A stretch of 64,000 nt of DNA from Paraphaeosphaeria minitans (GCA_015832175.1 WJXW01000008.1:1116001-1180000), one strand, 5' to 3'; positions 32,071-45,540 are shown, numbered from the stretch's first letter. Numbers and translations: made by a program. Notes: generated by a model from the sequence alone, not told the origin.

Positions 32071-33590
32071 CATATAAAGAAGAGGCAAAGAATATAATAA
32101 GAGTATATAGAATATAGATATAACGTATGTTATTATAGAGTACTATAGCTTATAGAGCACTTATAGCTTATTAGGGGTATTTACTTAAGGCCTATAGCCT
32201 AGCTTCTAAGAAGCAATCTAACTAAACTACGCGCTACCTACACCTCTACCACTTATTATTCTTATTATTTTTACTATCCTTACTATCTTTACCTACCACA
32301 CCTCTAGTAGTAACCTCCTCTTTACTCTCTTTATTGCTATTATCTAAGTTGCCCTTATTATAGTAAAGAGTAGACGCTAGATTAATCTAGAATAAGTTAT
32401 TAGTATATATTTTAAGTGTAGGAAAGGTGCAAACTTACTATCTACTATATAAGGGGAATAACTGCCTTAAGAGTATTAGTAATCTAACACTACTTTACTA
32501 GGATTAAGCCTAAATACTAAGGGCTAGTAGTAGGCATCTAGGTTGCTACACCTATAGGTGTACTAATATAAGCTATAACACGCTAGCAGTTAACTAGCTT
32601 TAAGTTAAATTACTTTTAGTAATAAGCTAGTTTTAGGCCTATTATCTTTATACGCTTATCTATCTTGCGCTACCTGCCTAGGGTCTCTATAACTGCAATA
32701 TAGTAGTAGTTACAAAGGGCGTATAGGTAATTAAGGCGCCTATTTATTACCTTTAGCACCTATAAGTATTAGCTAAAGCGTATATATAGCGCGCGACTCT
32801 AGATATACTAAGTCGCACCCTTTGTGATTATCCTTAACGTAATAGTTACAGCGCTTATTATTATCTTTAGTATAGTCCTAAAAAAGCTTTACTAAGTTCT
32901 ATGTATAGCGTATATAAGTTATAAGCACTATATTATAGTCTACGCACTTAGCATCTCTACTAAACGCAAAGGCGGCAGTATTGTAGAGATTAGACTTTTT
33001 AATATACTTAGGCACTAGGTAGTATAGTATTTTAGATAATTAAGGAGGTTATTTAAAAATTAAGCGCTTTATCTATGCTAAGAATATGTTATTTGTATAT
33101 TATATAGGTAGAGAGCACATAAAGATTAAAACAACATTAAGACTATATAGCCCTACTACTCTATATTATAAAAGGCTATAGTAAATAGAAGGCGTAAGAG
33201 CCTTATAATAAATAACACATATAATGCGTTTACAACGCGCGCTATTTACTTGTAATATAATATTATTACGTACGCAACGCGCACCCCTATAGACACTTCT
33301 TTTTTCCTATAGGGTAAAGTTTTTATTAAGGCTATAGTATGCTGTAGAGGACCGCAGCTAGAGGAGGAGGTTCTAGAACAGGTAGATCACAATATTATTG
33401 TGGTGTTGTGGTATCTAGCGCTAAGGCCTTATAGAGGGCCTATAGCGCTAAGTAAGCTAGCTGCGCAAAACCTACACTGCGCGCCAACTTTACACAAGAC
33501 AAGTATTATTCTATTAATATTACCAGAGTTATTCTTTCACTGTCCTTCCTAGTGTGAAGCAAGTACTATTGCCTATAACCAGACCTTACA
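32071..33590. other. AT-rich sequence between the two pol relics
   Basis: The part at 32,240-32,290 has TTATTATT/TTACTATC microsatellite-like sequence. A less degraded patch at 33,340-33,560 has GCGCTAAGGCCTTATAGAGGGCCTATAGCGCTAAG, a perfect-looking inverted repeat. It may contain the gag or LTR leader of relic 2, but I cannot identify it. Confidence 0.3.
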
Positions 33591-36235
33591 ACTACCCTTT
33601 AGACCACTAGATAGTAAGATAGGAGAAAAACTCCTTAAAGAACGTAATTTCATTAAGATAAACCTTAAAGGATATATATAACTATCTAAGTTACTAGCAG
33701 TAAGCCCTTTTATATTTATTAAGAAAAAGGATAGATTAGATAGACTATGTGTTAACTACTAACAACTTAATAATATAATAATAAAGAACTAATATCTACT
33801 ACTAAATATTACAGAGTTACGAGATTAACTATCTTAAGCTAAGATATTTATAATAATAGATCTAAGAGACGGTTACTACCTTATACAAATTAAGAAGGGT
33901 AAAGAATAAAAAACAGCGTTTTAATTACACTACAGACTATTTAAACATAAGATTATACCTTTTAGACTTATAAATGCACTAGTAGCTTTTATGGTACTTC
34001 TTAACAACGTACTCTATAAACATCTAGACATATTTATTATTACGTATATAGACCATATCCTTATCTTTTCTAAAAACGAATTAGACTACACTAAGTATGT
34101 ATAGACAGTACTAGAAACACTAGATAAAGTATACCTTCGCATTAAACTTAAGAAATATAAGTTTAACGTTAAATAACTTAAATTCTTAGGACACATTATT
34201 ACTATAGAAGGAATTAAGATAGCACTAAGTAAAATTAAATGCATAAAGAACTGGCTAATACTAAAGATAGCTAAGAATATCTAAGAATTCTTAGAATTTT
34301 ATGGATTTAACTAACAATTCATCTAAAATTATATAAAGGTTATAATACCTTTAATATATCTTACAAAGAAGGACGTGGCCTTTAAATAGATAAATACGTG
34401 CAGAATGTTATTCTAACTCCTTAAGATAGTATATATTATAGAACCTATCCTTATTTATTTTAGAAATAATAAACTACTGCGCTTTAAAACAGACGCTAGC
34501 GATCTTACGCTAGGCGTCTACGCTAAATAAGAACGTAATACTAAATAGCACCTAATTGCCTATTATTCATGCAAATTTAATAACGCTAAAACACAATACA
34601 ACGTATATAATAAAGAACTCTACGCTATTATTAACGCCTTAAAGCACTAGAGGATTTACGCGCTTAGTTACTTAACGCTAGAAATCTATATAGATTATAA
34701 GAACCTTCTAAGGTTTACAATAACAAAAGAACTTACGCTACAATAATAAAGATAGTTATAGACCACTAGGTAGTATAAGTTTAAAATTATCTATATAGCT
34801 AGAAAGGAAAATGGCAGAGTAGACGCTCTTAACTAGCAAAGTAATTTAGTAGGAGAAAAAGTAAAAACCTTCCCCGCAATCCTTCGCAAAGCCAAAGATA
34901 GATCTCTAGAACTAATAGTAGAACTAAATTAACTTTTAGTAATTAACTAAGAAGTTCCAGAACATCTACAGACTAAGATTATTAGACAATACCACGATAA
35001 CCCTATGTATAGACACCTAGGCATTACAAAAACAATAGAACTTATCCAAAGGAATTACACCTTTAAAGGAATTAAAGAAGCTGTAATAACTTATATTTAT
35101 AAATATACAAAGTGCTAGAGAAACAAATATAACACATATTTTAAATATAGAGAGATATAAGTAATTAGAATACTAATAGCACTATAGAAAGACATTGCTA
35201 TGGATTTTGTTATAGGAATTCTAAACTCTAAGAATCTAATATCAGGAATTATATACGATAGTATACTTGTAATAGTCTACTAACTAACTAAGTATATGAA
35301 GCTCACTTTATGCCTTAAAAGAATAATAGTAAAAGAACTTACTTTTCTTATCCTAGACTAACTAATTAGACACTACAGAATCCTAAAAATAATTATTAGT
35401 GATAGAGACAAGCTCTTTACGTTCAATTATTAGACAACGCTTATGGCCCTACTTAGAATAAAATAAAAGCTATTAATAGCTTACCATCTATAAACAAACA
35501 GATAGACAGAACGTACAAACTAAACTATAGAAATATATCTACGTATCTACTACAATAGTTAGAAGAATAACTAGGTTTTATTACTACCTATAGCACAGTT
35601 AGCCTATAATAACAAAGTATTAGTAGTATTAGAACATACACTATTCTATATAAACTACAAAAGACACCTACATCTCTTTAATTAATAATTTCCTACGATA
35701 ATTAAAGTAAAAGAAGCCATAGAGATAGCAGACAAAATAAAGAAAATACCCTAATAACTCTAAGAAAATCTTAAAAAAACTTAGCAGCAATTAATTTTAT
35801 ACTAAAACTAAAAACAAAAAAGGCACCTTAGCTAAAGAAGGGGGATAAAGCATATCTAATTATAAAGAACCTTTAAACTTAGAAGAAAAGACACAAGAAA
35901 CTAAATTACGTTAAGATTAGACTATTTTACATTTCTAAATAAATCTCGCTAGTAAACTATAAACTAGAACTACTAGCCAACGCGAAGATACACCTAGTAT
36001 TCTACGTATTACTACTAGAACTAGCAGACCCTAATACACTAGTTAGAACCGCCTTCCACCACAGAACTAAGGAAGAAAATAAATTTAAAGTTAAAAGAAT
36101 TCTAGAATATAATTAGCATAATAACGTATACCTTATTAAATAGAAAGGTTACCCACATAGCAAAAACGCCTAAGAACTAAAGAGTAATCTAGGAAACTAT
36201 TAGTAAAGGATTAAGGAATTCTATTAGAAACACAA
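33591..36235 (+). pseudogene. Gypsy (chromovirus) pol relic 2
   Basis: Readable motifs are SPFIFIKKKDRLDRLCVNY, IIDLRDGYYLIQIKKG, the RT box YIDHILIFS (consensus YVDDILIFS), LGHIITIEGIK, and the RNase H start FKTDASDLTLGVYA at about 34,485. A chromodomain follows at about 36,080-36,200 (FKVKRILEYN...YLIK-KGYPHSKNA). Stops replace Gln and Trp codons as expected for RIP. The element is a different lineage from relic 1, as the motif residues differ throughout. Confidence 0.75.
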
Positions 36236-36831
36236 ACATACCTAGGAGGATTATAGTACTAACGCTATAGTGTCCACTATATTAAGAGTTAACTATATTA
36301 CTGTAGAGTAACTAATAGTTGCTACTATAGTAGGACAATTAATAGTATCTACACTTATGTCTTTACTATCTATAGCTATTTCTGTTGCTAGATATAACGT
36401 CTTCTTATAAGTACGCTCTTTAGCCTAAGCTAGTATCTTCTTATTTTGTAACAACTGCACTATTAGAAGAGATAACGCTTTCTTATCTTTTTTAACCTTC
36501 TTCTTATACTCTTTGCAAGTTCTATCTAGCGACAACTAGCTTATATTTACACACAGACAACCTAAGTAAACACATTTAAAACACTTTAAACCTAAATCTA
36601 GTATAATATAGTAAATAGAACCTTTAAAACTACAGTTAATATAAGGGTTCTCTGCGATAATATTAGCTTTTTAGATCTTATAATATAATTAAAGTTTTTA
36701 AATAGTAGAGTCGCTAGGCATAATACTAACAGATGTACTTATAGTAAGTAGGGTTAGCGGAATAGCTTACGTAATAAGGGCTAAGATCTAAGCATGTAAT
36801 TTAGGATAAATTTATAAAAAAGAGGAGATAA

Positions 36832-37154
36832 TGTTAGGATCTAAAATCTATATAATAGCGGGAAGCCAGTTTTATACCTAGTAGGCGCGTAGTAGGGATT
36901 AAGCAGGGATTTAATACCAGCTACGCCTTAAATAAAGAAGTTACGTAACTACTCTCTATAGAGCGCTTAATTACTCTATACAGAGTATAATATACGTAAC
37001 TACTCTCTATAGAGCGCTCTCTATAGAGCGCTCTCTACAGAGTAGCCTTTACTTAGTATATAGGAACGTAAGAATAGGCTCTCTATACTTATATTTAATC
37101 TATTTATTAATCTATTGTTTGGATTCTAGTAGACTAAATTGTTAACTCGTTACA
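36832..37154 (+). repeat. LTR, plus orientation (323 bp)
   Basis: It starts TGTTAGGATC and ends TTACA, preceded by a purine tract (AAAAAAGAGGAGATAA) that can serve as polypurine primer of relic 2. It is the inverted partner of 25,684-26,007 and has the same GCTCTATAGAG palindromic units at about 37,000-37,050. Confidence 0.65.
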
Positions 37155-38094
37155 CTTAGTTAAGATACTTACATATTAATAAGACCTTCTACTTTCTATA
37201 AGTACTCCTGCCTAAGAACTAACCTTAACCCTTTAGGACTAGCTACCCTCTCGGATTTAACAGTAATTAATAATAATAAAACAGTACTATAGGTAATAGT
37301 TATAGAAGTAAACTAAAAGGCTTCTAAACCTACTAAAATAATAGAGCAGAGTATTATCTAAGCTATACTAGAAGCTAAGGCTACTAGCAGAAAAAAGGGT
37401 ACTTAAATATCCTCCGCTTCTCTATTAGATAAAGAGCTAGTTGCACTTATTAATACCCTAAATACTAATTATATCCTAATAGTAGCGCTAACCTAAGAGG
37501 TAAGAGGTATTACTATTAAATTAATACTTTCCTAGAATAAACTATATTTAAAGACCTAGCAACTACTCTCTAAAAAGAAAAAGAAGCCTAATAACTAATT
37601 AGACAGGAGTAAATTAGGAAATGTCTTTATAGGGACATAGTAAAGATAGATTTTAATAGAAAAACAGAGTTAGGACTACCCTTAAGAACCTACTATTCTG
37701 TTAAAAGTATTAATAAAGATGTTGTGCCCTAGCCTATACTAGATTGCATAAGGAAATGTTAGATAGGGTACCTAGTATAGTATTAGAGAGCTACTAAAGG
37801 GAAGGATAAGAATTATACTTAAGTATTTTCTAATTAACTCTTAGACCCCTATACTAAAGCTGTTAAAGCCGCTATAGTATTAAGAGGTTAAAGAGAGGAA
37901 AGAGTATAGTAATTCTTACTTAAAAGTTAAGTATAACCTTATAAAGACTAGAGGGGTAGAGTAGAAGAAGAAACTCTAATAGGCTATTATACTACCTACA
38001 TAGACTAGAGGTTATTTACTAAAGGTAGTTATTTTAAAGAGAGTAGAAGTATTAGATTTTAATATAGACTAAGATATATTTACTTTAGAGTCTA
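37155..38094 (+). pseudogene. Gag leader relic following the plus-strand LTR
   Basis: The sequence after the LTR matches, in inverted orientation, that beside the minus-strand LTR (around 25,500-25,680), so it is the start of gag. It is full of stops and is cut at about 38,095 by the end of repeat X. Confidence 0.4.
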
Positions 38095-38420
38095 TTATTA
38101 TATAAAACTAGTGTCCATACAGTTTATCGTATAAGTAGCACTAAGTGAAATAGGGGACTGCCTACCTGTAGGGACCCGCACAAGAACCCACTACTTAGGT
38201 TAGCGCTAAGAGGCAGAGACTTTATAAGGCCCTACCTGCCTGTAAGGACCCGCACAAGGACCCACTGCTTAGGTCAGCGCTAAGAGGTAGAGACTTTATA
38301 AAGCCCTTAGTGCCCCTTCGTACGATAGACAGACGTAATTAATTAAACCTACTTCTTACCCTTTGTACAATAGTATACTATTAACCCTTAAATGCTTAAA
38401 TGCAGATTGAGCCAAACCTA
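38095..38420 (-). repeat. End of repeat X, inverted copy
   Basis: The reverse complement of 28,300-28,580, including both tandem units of about 80 bp (GGGACCCGCACAAG...). It shows that repeat X inserted in both orientations. Confidence 0.55.
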
Positions 38421-41400
38421 CAACTAGCCTAATTCTTTTCTAATACAGGATTAGAAAAGGTAACTATAGGTAGTTAGTAAAAGAGAGGGAGGAAAAATAG
38501 TAAAAGTAAAGTACTTAATAAGGTTTTAAAGAAAAATTAACATAAGAGAATAAAGGAAATAGGCAGATAATATAGGAAAAAAATAGAGAGTACTTAGTTA
38601 CTAGCCAGAGATATATTAGGGCACTAATTATTATCCTCCTTATTATTAACAGTAACATTATATCTATAGCGGCGGCTAGACTAATAAGTATTTAGGGGTT
38701 AGGACTCTATAGAGCTAGAGGCCCTAGTTACCTTAGACTAAAAAAGAGATCTAGTATAATTTTAGGTAGCCTAATTAATAGATCGCTAATAAGTTAAGAG
38801 ATAACTAGAATAAGAATACTAAGAATAAGTAGACTAAAAGAATAGCTAAGGCTAAAGAGGAGCATTCTCTCTAATAGAAGAATGTAGGCGTATAGGTAAT
38901 CTAGGACTAGGTTATCTATAATTAGACCTAGACTAAGAACCCCCTTAAGCTAGAGGACTAAAATCCTAAAATAATAAAGTGCTACTAGGAAGAGACTAGA
39001 GGGAACCTCTAGAAAACCTTTAGAAATAATTATAAAGCGCTGCTAAAGAAAGAGGACTATAGTTTATAGTAATAGTGTATTAGGGTTCTATAGGCTCTCT
39101 AGAAATAAAAGTATTAAAGGCAGAAACAGCCTTAGAAGTGTAACTAGAAAGAGCCTAAAATTAGATTATATTAATAGTAAAGATATTAATAGCTAAAATA
39201 ATATTATCTATAGAAAGAGTAGTGCTAGAGTTAGCTAGCTTACCTAAAAAAAAAGAGATATTAGCTTACGTAGTAGGGAATTAAGACTAGAACTTATAAT
39301 AAAAAGAGTAAGAGGTATAGTTACTATTTATCTAGCACTTATTACACCTTCTCTAGTTTAGCAGTTTACCTTCTAGATAGGAAACGCTATATTTACTACT
39401 AAAATACAGCTTACTCCTACTACTTTTATTCTAGTAGTAGGTGTAGTAATAGTTAATTAGGAAAGAAGAAGAAAAGTAGGAGAAGGTAGTAGTATACTAG
39501 ATACCTATATTAATATTAGTATTATAGTATCTACGTTTTAATAGAGCCCCTCTAGTGCCTAAGCTAAAGAACTTAGTAATAGTCTCTACTTTAGTTTTTA
39601 ATATTAAAGTGCTAAATAGCAAGAACTAAATAGCTATTATTTTTATACACGCTAGTAGTGCAAAGAATAGAATCTAGAGTAATACCCTATATTCCTAGGC
39701 TATAAATAAAATAAACCAGTTTATGTAGAAAATTATAGTTTACACGCTAATTAGTCCTCGCCCTTACTAAGAAGGTTAGTAACAGGAAGTAAAAGGTTTT
39801 TAGAATAATATACGCCACTTAATAATATACTCCTTAGTAGACTTAGAAGTATAAATAAAGAGATGTACCTTTATATTACTAGTAGGGCCACGCTTGTTTA
39901 GGTTATTACTACCCTTTCTACTACTAGCACTGGAAGTAGCTACTCTACCTAGGGTATAGTTAACTATAGCTATAACTATAGTAGAGTTGTTAAATAGGTA
40001 TTAAAAGGACTAAAAGAGAGGAACGAGAGTAAAAAAGAAAGAAAGAAGTATAAAAGTAAAAATTAAGAAAAGAATAGAGTAGAAGAAATTCTAGAATTAT
40101 ATATCCTAACAATTAAGCGTAGTCTACCTAAGCGGCTTAGTAAAAGCGTTTATAAAAGGATATTACTATAATATTACTATCTAATATACTAAAAGACCTA
40201 TAAATAGCTTTAATTATAAGGATATAAGTAGTAAAGGAGCGATAGGCTAGTAGTTAGAATAATTAGGTATAGTTAGTTAATTAGAGGCTAAGGTGAAATT
40301 ATAGGCCAGAAATTAGACTAACGCTACGTCGCTACCTAATATATAAAGAAGTTAACAAACAACTTTAATTATAGAAGCATAAGTACTAGATAGGTGATAG
40401 GTTAGTAGATAGGATATTTACGTAAGAATAGCTAGCTAAAGGTTAAAGAAATTATAGCTCTAGGAGGTAACTACTAATAAGGTATTAAAGGGGTAGTAAG
40501 GTAGTAGGCTTAAGGGACTAAGCCTAGAAGAGAGGAAAGAAAATGTAGTGTAAAGGTTAGCCTATAATAGAGAGTTAGAGAAACATAGGGCCGATTAGCT
40601 ATCGTTTAAGATAGCTAATTAGGGAATAGACAGAACCACAGAACCTACCTAACTAAACAAGACATAAAGGGACCTAATGGATAATTAGAGCTGTTAGATT
40701 TATATAATAGATTTTAAATAGGATAACTAAACTTATTTTTTTATATTCCTTACTTAAGATAAAGGCACCACACACAATAACACTACAATAAGGTAACGTT
40801 ATAGGTAACGTTATAGATAGTAGAGAATTACTAAGGAGAATACTCGAGAATCTTTACTATATATATATAAGGAGAGTTACCTTCTACGTGTACTCTCTAT
40901 TCTAGATAGCAATTCTAAGCCTATAGCTAAGGTTTTATTACTCTATTTAACTACGTTTAATCTGCCCTCTATTATCCTAGTCTCTACTATTCTAGGTAAC
41001 TAGTACTAGGGGAGAGAACGTACTAGAAGGTCTAGAAGATTACCCTTTATCCTCTAGCCTCTACCTCCTCTTTATAGTTATTAGGCTTATTACTACTATA
41101 GTTCTTTAACTACTTTAAGTGTATAATGTCTTAACATTTCTCTAAATGCTTTAAAATGTTAAAAGGGTAAAAAAAGAAAAATAAAACTATAAATAACGCC
41201 TTAGAGACTTCTAAAATAAACGAACTAGACTATTATTAGTAAGAGTTTATAAGCTATATATTAAGTAATACGTTCGAGCACTATCTATTATATCCTTATA
41301 CTTATTTAGGTAGACCTATATTAGAAGCTAGAAGATATCTTTTGCCAAGCTCTTAGCTTCCGCCCGCGTAGGCAGATTATGGCGTAACGTCGTATTTTCT

Positions 41401-42149
41401 CGTTTTATAGTTATAACCAGAAGGTTAGATATTATTAATAAATATAGGCTACACTTAACACTACTATATATACATTTAAGAGAAATTATCCTATTACCCC
41501 TACAGCCTACCCTACTTAAACCTTTTTTTTACTAGTTCCGCTATACCTTAAGTAACTCTCTACCGCCTATACCAATAGCGCCGGCACTAAGTGCTTAAAC
41601 TTATTAGTATTGGCGCGCTCTAGGAACTCTAAGCCAAGTGCTAGCCCCGCAGCGTTAGGGTTAAATAGGAACCGCGACTTAGTAGGCATATTAGCCCTAG
41701 GTTTACGTTATTAAACGTCGCTCCTAACGTGTTTAATTAGTTAGTGCGCCGGATTAGTTAGTAAGTTACCCCACTAAGCCGCGCAGCACTTTAATAGCGA
41801 TATCTCTATAATCACAAAGTAATATTCTATAGAATTTTGTATATAAATAGTTTATTACTATTTACACTAAGTTCTTTTATATTCTTACTTATAGCACTTA
41901 CTATATATTAGTAGTGCGCACTAGTGTGTAGAAGTAAATTTAGTATTAGTAAGCCTTTTACTATATTTTTAGAGTTAAATATAGCTTATTTAAGGTTAGG
42001 ATAGCTATAGCATACTTGTGTAATAGTAGTGTATAGTTATAGTTTACTACTAAAGCCTTGTCTAAAAGCCTTTTAGGCTAAGGTAAGCTTATTAATTATT
42101 ACTTTTAGGGCCTTATGCGATATAGTAGCTAGATTATTCCTTTTATAGT
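38421..42149. other. AT-rich, RIP-degraded sequence of unknown origin
   Basis: Purine-rich on the plus strand (38,440-40,600) with no motif I can follow. At 40,793-40,815 GGTAACGTTATA is tandemly doubled. A TATATATATATAAGG box at 40,859 and flanking C/T blocks to 41,100 look like an LTR promoter. A less AT-rich patch at 41,540-41,800 contains GCGCC-type words. Confidence 0.3.
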
Positions 42150-43855
42150 GTATAAAGATAAGAGTAGTCTAGTCTATTTAGTACTAATTATAATGAACAC
42201 TAGTGTTAAAGTGCCTATTTAGTCTATTATATAATTTATCCTATAGAAGTTCTAGTCTAATATTGTGTAGATAGTAGGTGCTCGCACGATTAGAAAGGAT
42301 TCCTAGAAAGATATTTGTATACTAGTCCTATAGTATACCTAGTCTATAGCATAGTTCTCTAAAGATTCTTACTTTATCTACTACGATATTATACAGCCTA
42401 CTAGTATAGTTATTCTCTTTACTCTAAGCCTTCTAAAAGCGAATAATCTTATCTAGCTAGATATAAGTATAATCTCCTAGTTATTAAAGAGACTAGGAGT
42501 GTCTAGCCTCTTTATACGATGTAGTTTATTAGGTAAAAGTAGTTTAGGTTTCTAGCTACTACTACTAGTGTAGTTTTATATATAGTGTGTCTGTCTTCGC
42601 ACGTATAGAGATAGGCCCTAGTTATACTCTATGTGTATATATATTGCCTATAAATAGTGTAGGTTATATTATTAGGATTATACGAAGCGGTTTAGGTTAT
42701 AGTTATAGTATTATTGTATAAAGACTCTATAGCTTATAGTTCAGCTATAATAGTTTAAAGAGTTTCTTTATATAGGTGTCCTTTATTATAGTATTAGTAG
42801 CGATAAAGCCTTTCTTTATAAGAAAAGTAATAAGCTCTCTTCTTACTATATAACTAATTTTATTAAAGGTTCTCTCCTTCTAGTTATTAAAATCTTTAGT
42901 AAAAAAAGAAATTACCTCTTTACCTTTAAGACTACTTACGAAATATTACATAATTATATATACTATATAACTGTTTAGCTATTTTAGAAAAGAGGGTAGG
43001 TAGCTATATAAATCTACTTTATTTACCTAGTACTTTTATGCAATCCCTTCTCTTAAGGTAATAGCCTTAATATTTATTACTTCCTCTACGTATTAAAGCT
43101 ATATTACTTTGTCTTCTTACTAAAGAGGCAGTATTAATTATTACATAACATCCTTAGGTTATAGTTTCTCTAGGAAGTCTCCTAGTCTTAAGGCTATATT
43201 ATTTTTATCTTTCTTAGTTGTGCGACGTATCTGCGTTTAGTTATTACTAGTTTAATTGTACAACGTGTTTATATTTAGTTATTGCTAGTTTAATCGTGCG
43301 ACGTGTTTTTTAGAGTTATAAGGGGGTTCACTATCTCCTTTCTTTTCTATAGAATAGCTTAGACTAAATTGTGCGACTCTTTATAGATGTATACGCTTTG
43401 TTTCTACTTATTATATAATCTAAAACTTAATCTCTAGTAAAAGTAATAATATAGAGCCTACGCATCTAGCTTATAAGGCGCTCTGTTTTTAGACCTTACT
43501 AGTTTACAGTTAATTAGAATTAACTACTAATTAGTGTAGGTTTAGCTTAATCTGCAATTAAGTATTTAAGGATTAATAGTATACTATTGTATAAAGGGTA
43601 AGAAGTAGGTTTAATTAATTACGTCTAGTCTATTATACAAAGGGGCACTAAGGACTTTATAAAGTCTCTACCTCTTAGCGCTAACCTAAGCAGTGGGTCC
43701 TTATATAGGTCCTTATAGGTAAGTAGGGCCTTATAAAGTCTCTGCCTCTTAGCGCTAACCTAAGTAGTGGGTTCTTATACGGGTCCCTATAGGTAGGTAG
43801 GCCCCTATTTCACTTAGTACTATTTATACAATAAACTATATAGACACTATGTTAC
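42150..43855. repeat. Unidentified repeat X, copy 2
   Basis: Parallel to 26,875-28,585 along its length, with scattered C/T and G/A differences; it ends with two tandem units of about 80 bp (43,650-43,810). Confidence 0.5.
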
Positions 43856-44570
43856 TTTGTCTTCTTACCAAGGAGGTAGTATTAATTATTACGTAACGTC
43901 CTTAGGTTATAGTTCCTCTAGGAAGTCTTCTAGTCTTAAGGCTATATTATTATTATTGTTTTTCTTAGTCGTGTAACGTGTCTGTGTTTAGTTATTACTA
44001 GTTTAATTATACAACATATTTATATTTAGTTGTCGCTAGTTTAATTGTGTAACGTGTTTATATTTAGTTATTACTAGTTTAATTATACAACGTGTTTTTT
44101 AGGATTATAAGGGGGTTTACTATCTCCTTTCTTTCTATAGAATAGCTTAGACTAGATTATATAACTCTTTATAAATATACGCGCTTTATTTCTACTTATT
44201 ATATAATTTAAAATTTAATCTCTAGTAAAGGTAATAATATACAGCCTACGTATCTAGCTTATAGGGCGCTCTGTTTTTAGACCTTACTAGTTTATAGTTA
44301 ATTAGAATTAACTACTAATTAGTGTAGGTTTAGCTTAATCTATAATTAAGTATTTAAGGGTTAATAGTATACTATTATATAAAGGGTGAGAAGTAGGTTT
44401 AATTAATTACGTCTAGTCTATTATACAAAGGGACACTAAGGACCTTGTAAAGTTTCTACCTCTTAGCGCTGCCCTAAGCAGTAGGCCATTGCGCGGGCCC
44501 CCACAGGCAGGCAGGGCCCCACTTCACTTAGTGCTACTTGTACGATCCACTATACAGACAACCATAATGT
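43856..44570. repeat. Unidentified repeat X, copy 3 (5'-truncated)
   Basis: It begins in the middle of the repeat (TTACTTTGTCTTCTTACCAAGGAGG) directly after copy 2. It has only one of the 80-bp terminal units and keeps more CA and GC dinucleotides at its end than the other copies. Confidence 0.5.
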
Positions 44571-44947
44571 TATCTGCTAAACATGCCTCTTTAGCGCCTA
44601 ATTACCTATAGACCACGGCCCAATCCAGCTGCCCTTAGGCCTGTTCAGCCGTTACCCTAGGCCTGTTCAGTAAAATAATAGGATAATGCTATAATGAGCC
44701 TAGGGCAGCGCACTCTTCCCAGTAAAGTAGAGGAAGGAGCGACTAGCGTTACTTATCTAATTCTTGCAACTCTAATAATAGCTAGAATACTAAGATTATA
44801 ATTACTTTAATAAGGCGTATTTACAGCTTAACAAGAAATGCTAGGCAGCAGTGCACTACGCGCAGTAAGCGTGTTTAAAGTAGGATTTGGAGTGGTAACG
44901 GAATCGGAATGGAACTGCTAGTGCCCACTTCATCCTAGTTGGTTTAG

Positions 44948-44957
44948 TATAAAAAAA
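44948..44957 (+). promoter_or_regulatory. TATA box of the acetyltransferase gene
   Basis: TATAAAAAAA lies 59 nt before the start codon, a normal distance in filamentous fungi. The 5' UTR is A-rich next to the ATG (AACGAAGATATGG). Confidence 0.5.
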
Positions 44958-45006
44958 CCTCTTATCCCAACTTCACGACTCGAAAAGAACAGTTAAGAAC
45001 GAAGAT

Positions 45007-45540
45007 ATGGATTCAAAATATGTTATCCTCCAAGGCCTCCCGTCACCTCAAGTCTATCACGACCTCCGGAAGCTCGCAAACCTCACGCCACCGTCGGCGG
45101 AAGCGATGGCAGAAGCGGTGCCAAGATCACTCCAAAACTCATTCGCGTGCTTCGTCGCCTACGAACGAAAGCTCATGGTGGACGAGAAGACACCTGGACG
45201 AGACCAGAGCGCCGTCGCAATGGGACGTCTCCTGGGTGATGGGGCGCTTTTTCTCCAGCTAGTTGACGTCGCCGTGCATCCGGACCACCAAAGCAACGGG
45301 TTGGGGAAGCGCATTATGAAGTCGCTGGTGGGCTTTGCTGACGAACACGCGCCACATGCGTATGTGAGCCTCGTAGCGGATCCCCTAGGCCAGCGGCTCT
45401 ACCCAAAATACGGCTTCGAGGACGTTAAGCCGGGGGTGGGCATGTTTCGTTGCCTGCGTATCCAGGGAGATCCCGCGTTCAAGAAGGCCAGAGAGGAGAA
45501 ACAGGCGGCAGCGATGCGGGCGCCTGTGGGCTCAGCATGA
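45007..45540 (+). CDS. GNAT-family N-acetyltransferase
   Basis: A single-exon gene of 177 aa, the usual size for a stand-alone GNAT. Motif A, which binds the acetyl-CoA pyrophosphate, is at residues 84-105 (VDVAVHPDHQSNGLGKRIMK; Q-x-x-G-x-G at 95-100). Motif B follows (ADPLGQRLYPKYGFE, 124-138), with the Tyr and Phe typical of this group. The family transfers the acetyl group of acetyl-CoA to amines; the substrate cannot be read from sequence. The gene is GC-rich, has no RIP damage and lies only about 440 bp beyond the degraded block. The tail after residue 155 is charged and Ala-rich. Confidence 0.85.
   Translation: MDSKYVILQGLPSPQVYHDLRKLANLTPPSAEAMAEAVPRSLQNSFACFVAYERKLMVDEKTPGRDQSAVAMGRLLGDGALFLQLVDVAVHPDHQSNGLGKRIMKSLVGFADEHAPHAYVSLVADPLGQRLYPKYGFEDVKPGVGMFRCLRIQGDPAFKKAREEKQAAAMRAPVGSA

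Larger units (their letters stand above)
24546..44570. mobile_element. RIP-degraded block of nested LTR retrotransposons
   Basis: Some 20 kb are AT-rich, with CpA and TpG scarce and TpA in excess. Frames that can be followed as pol have TAA/TAG where CAA/CAG (Gln) or TGG (Trp) codons are expected, which is the direct product of C-to-T change in CpA. This is RIP as known from Neurospora and many other Pezizomycotina. The left edge is sharp (24,545/24,546). The right edge fades between 44,450 and 44,600. Only one frame over 60 codons survives in the whole block (31,411-31,599). Confidence 0.9.
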
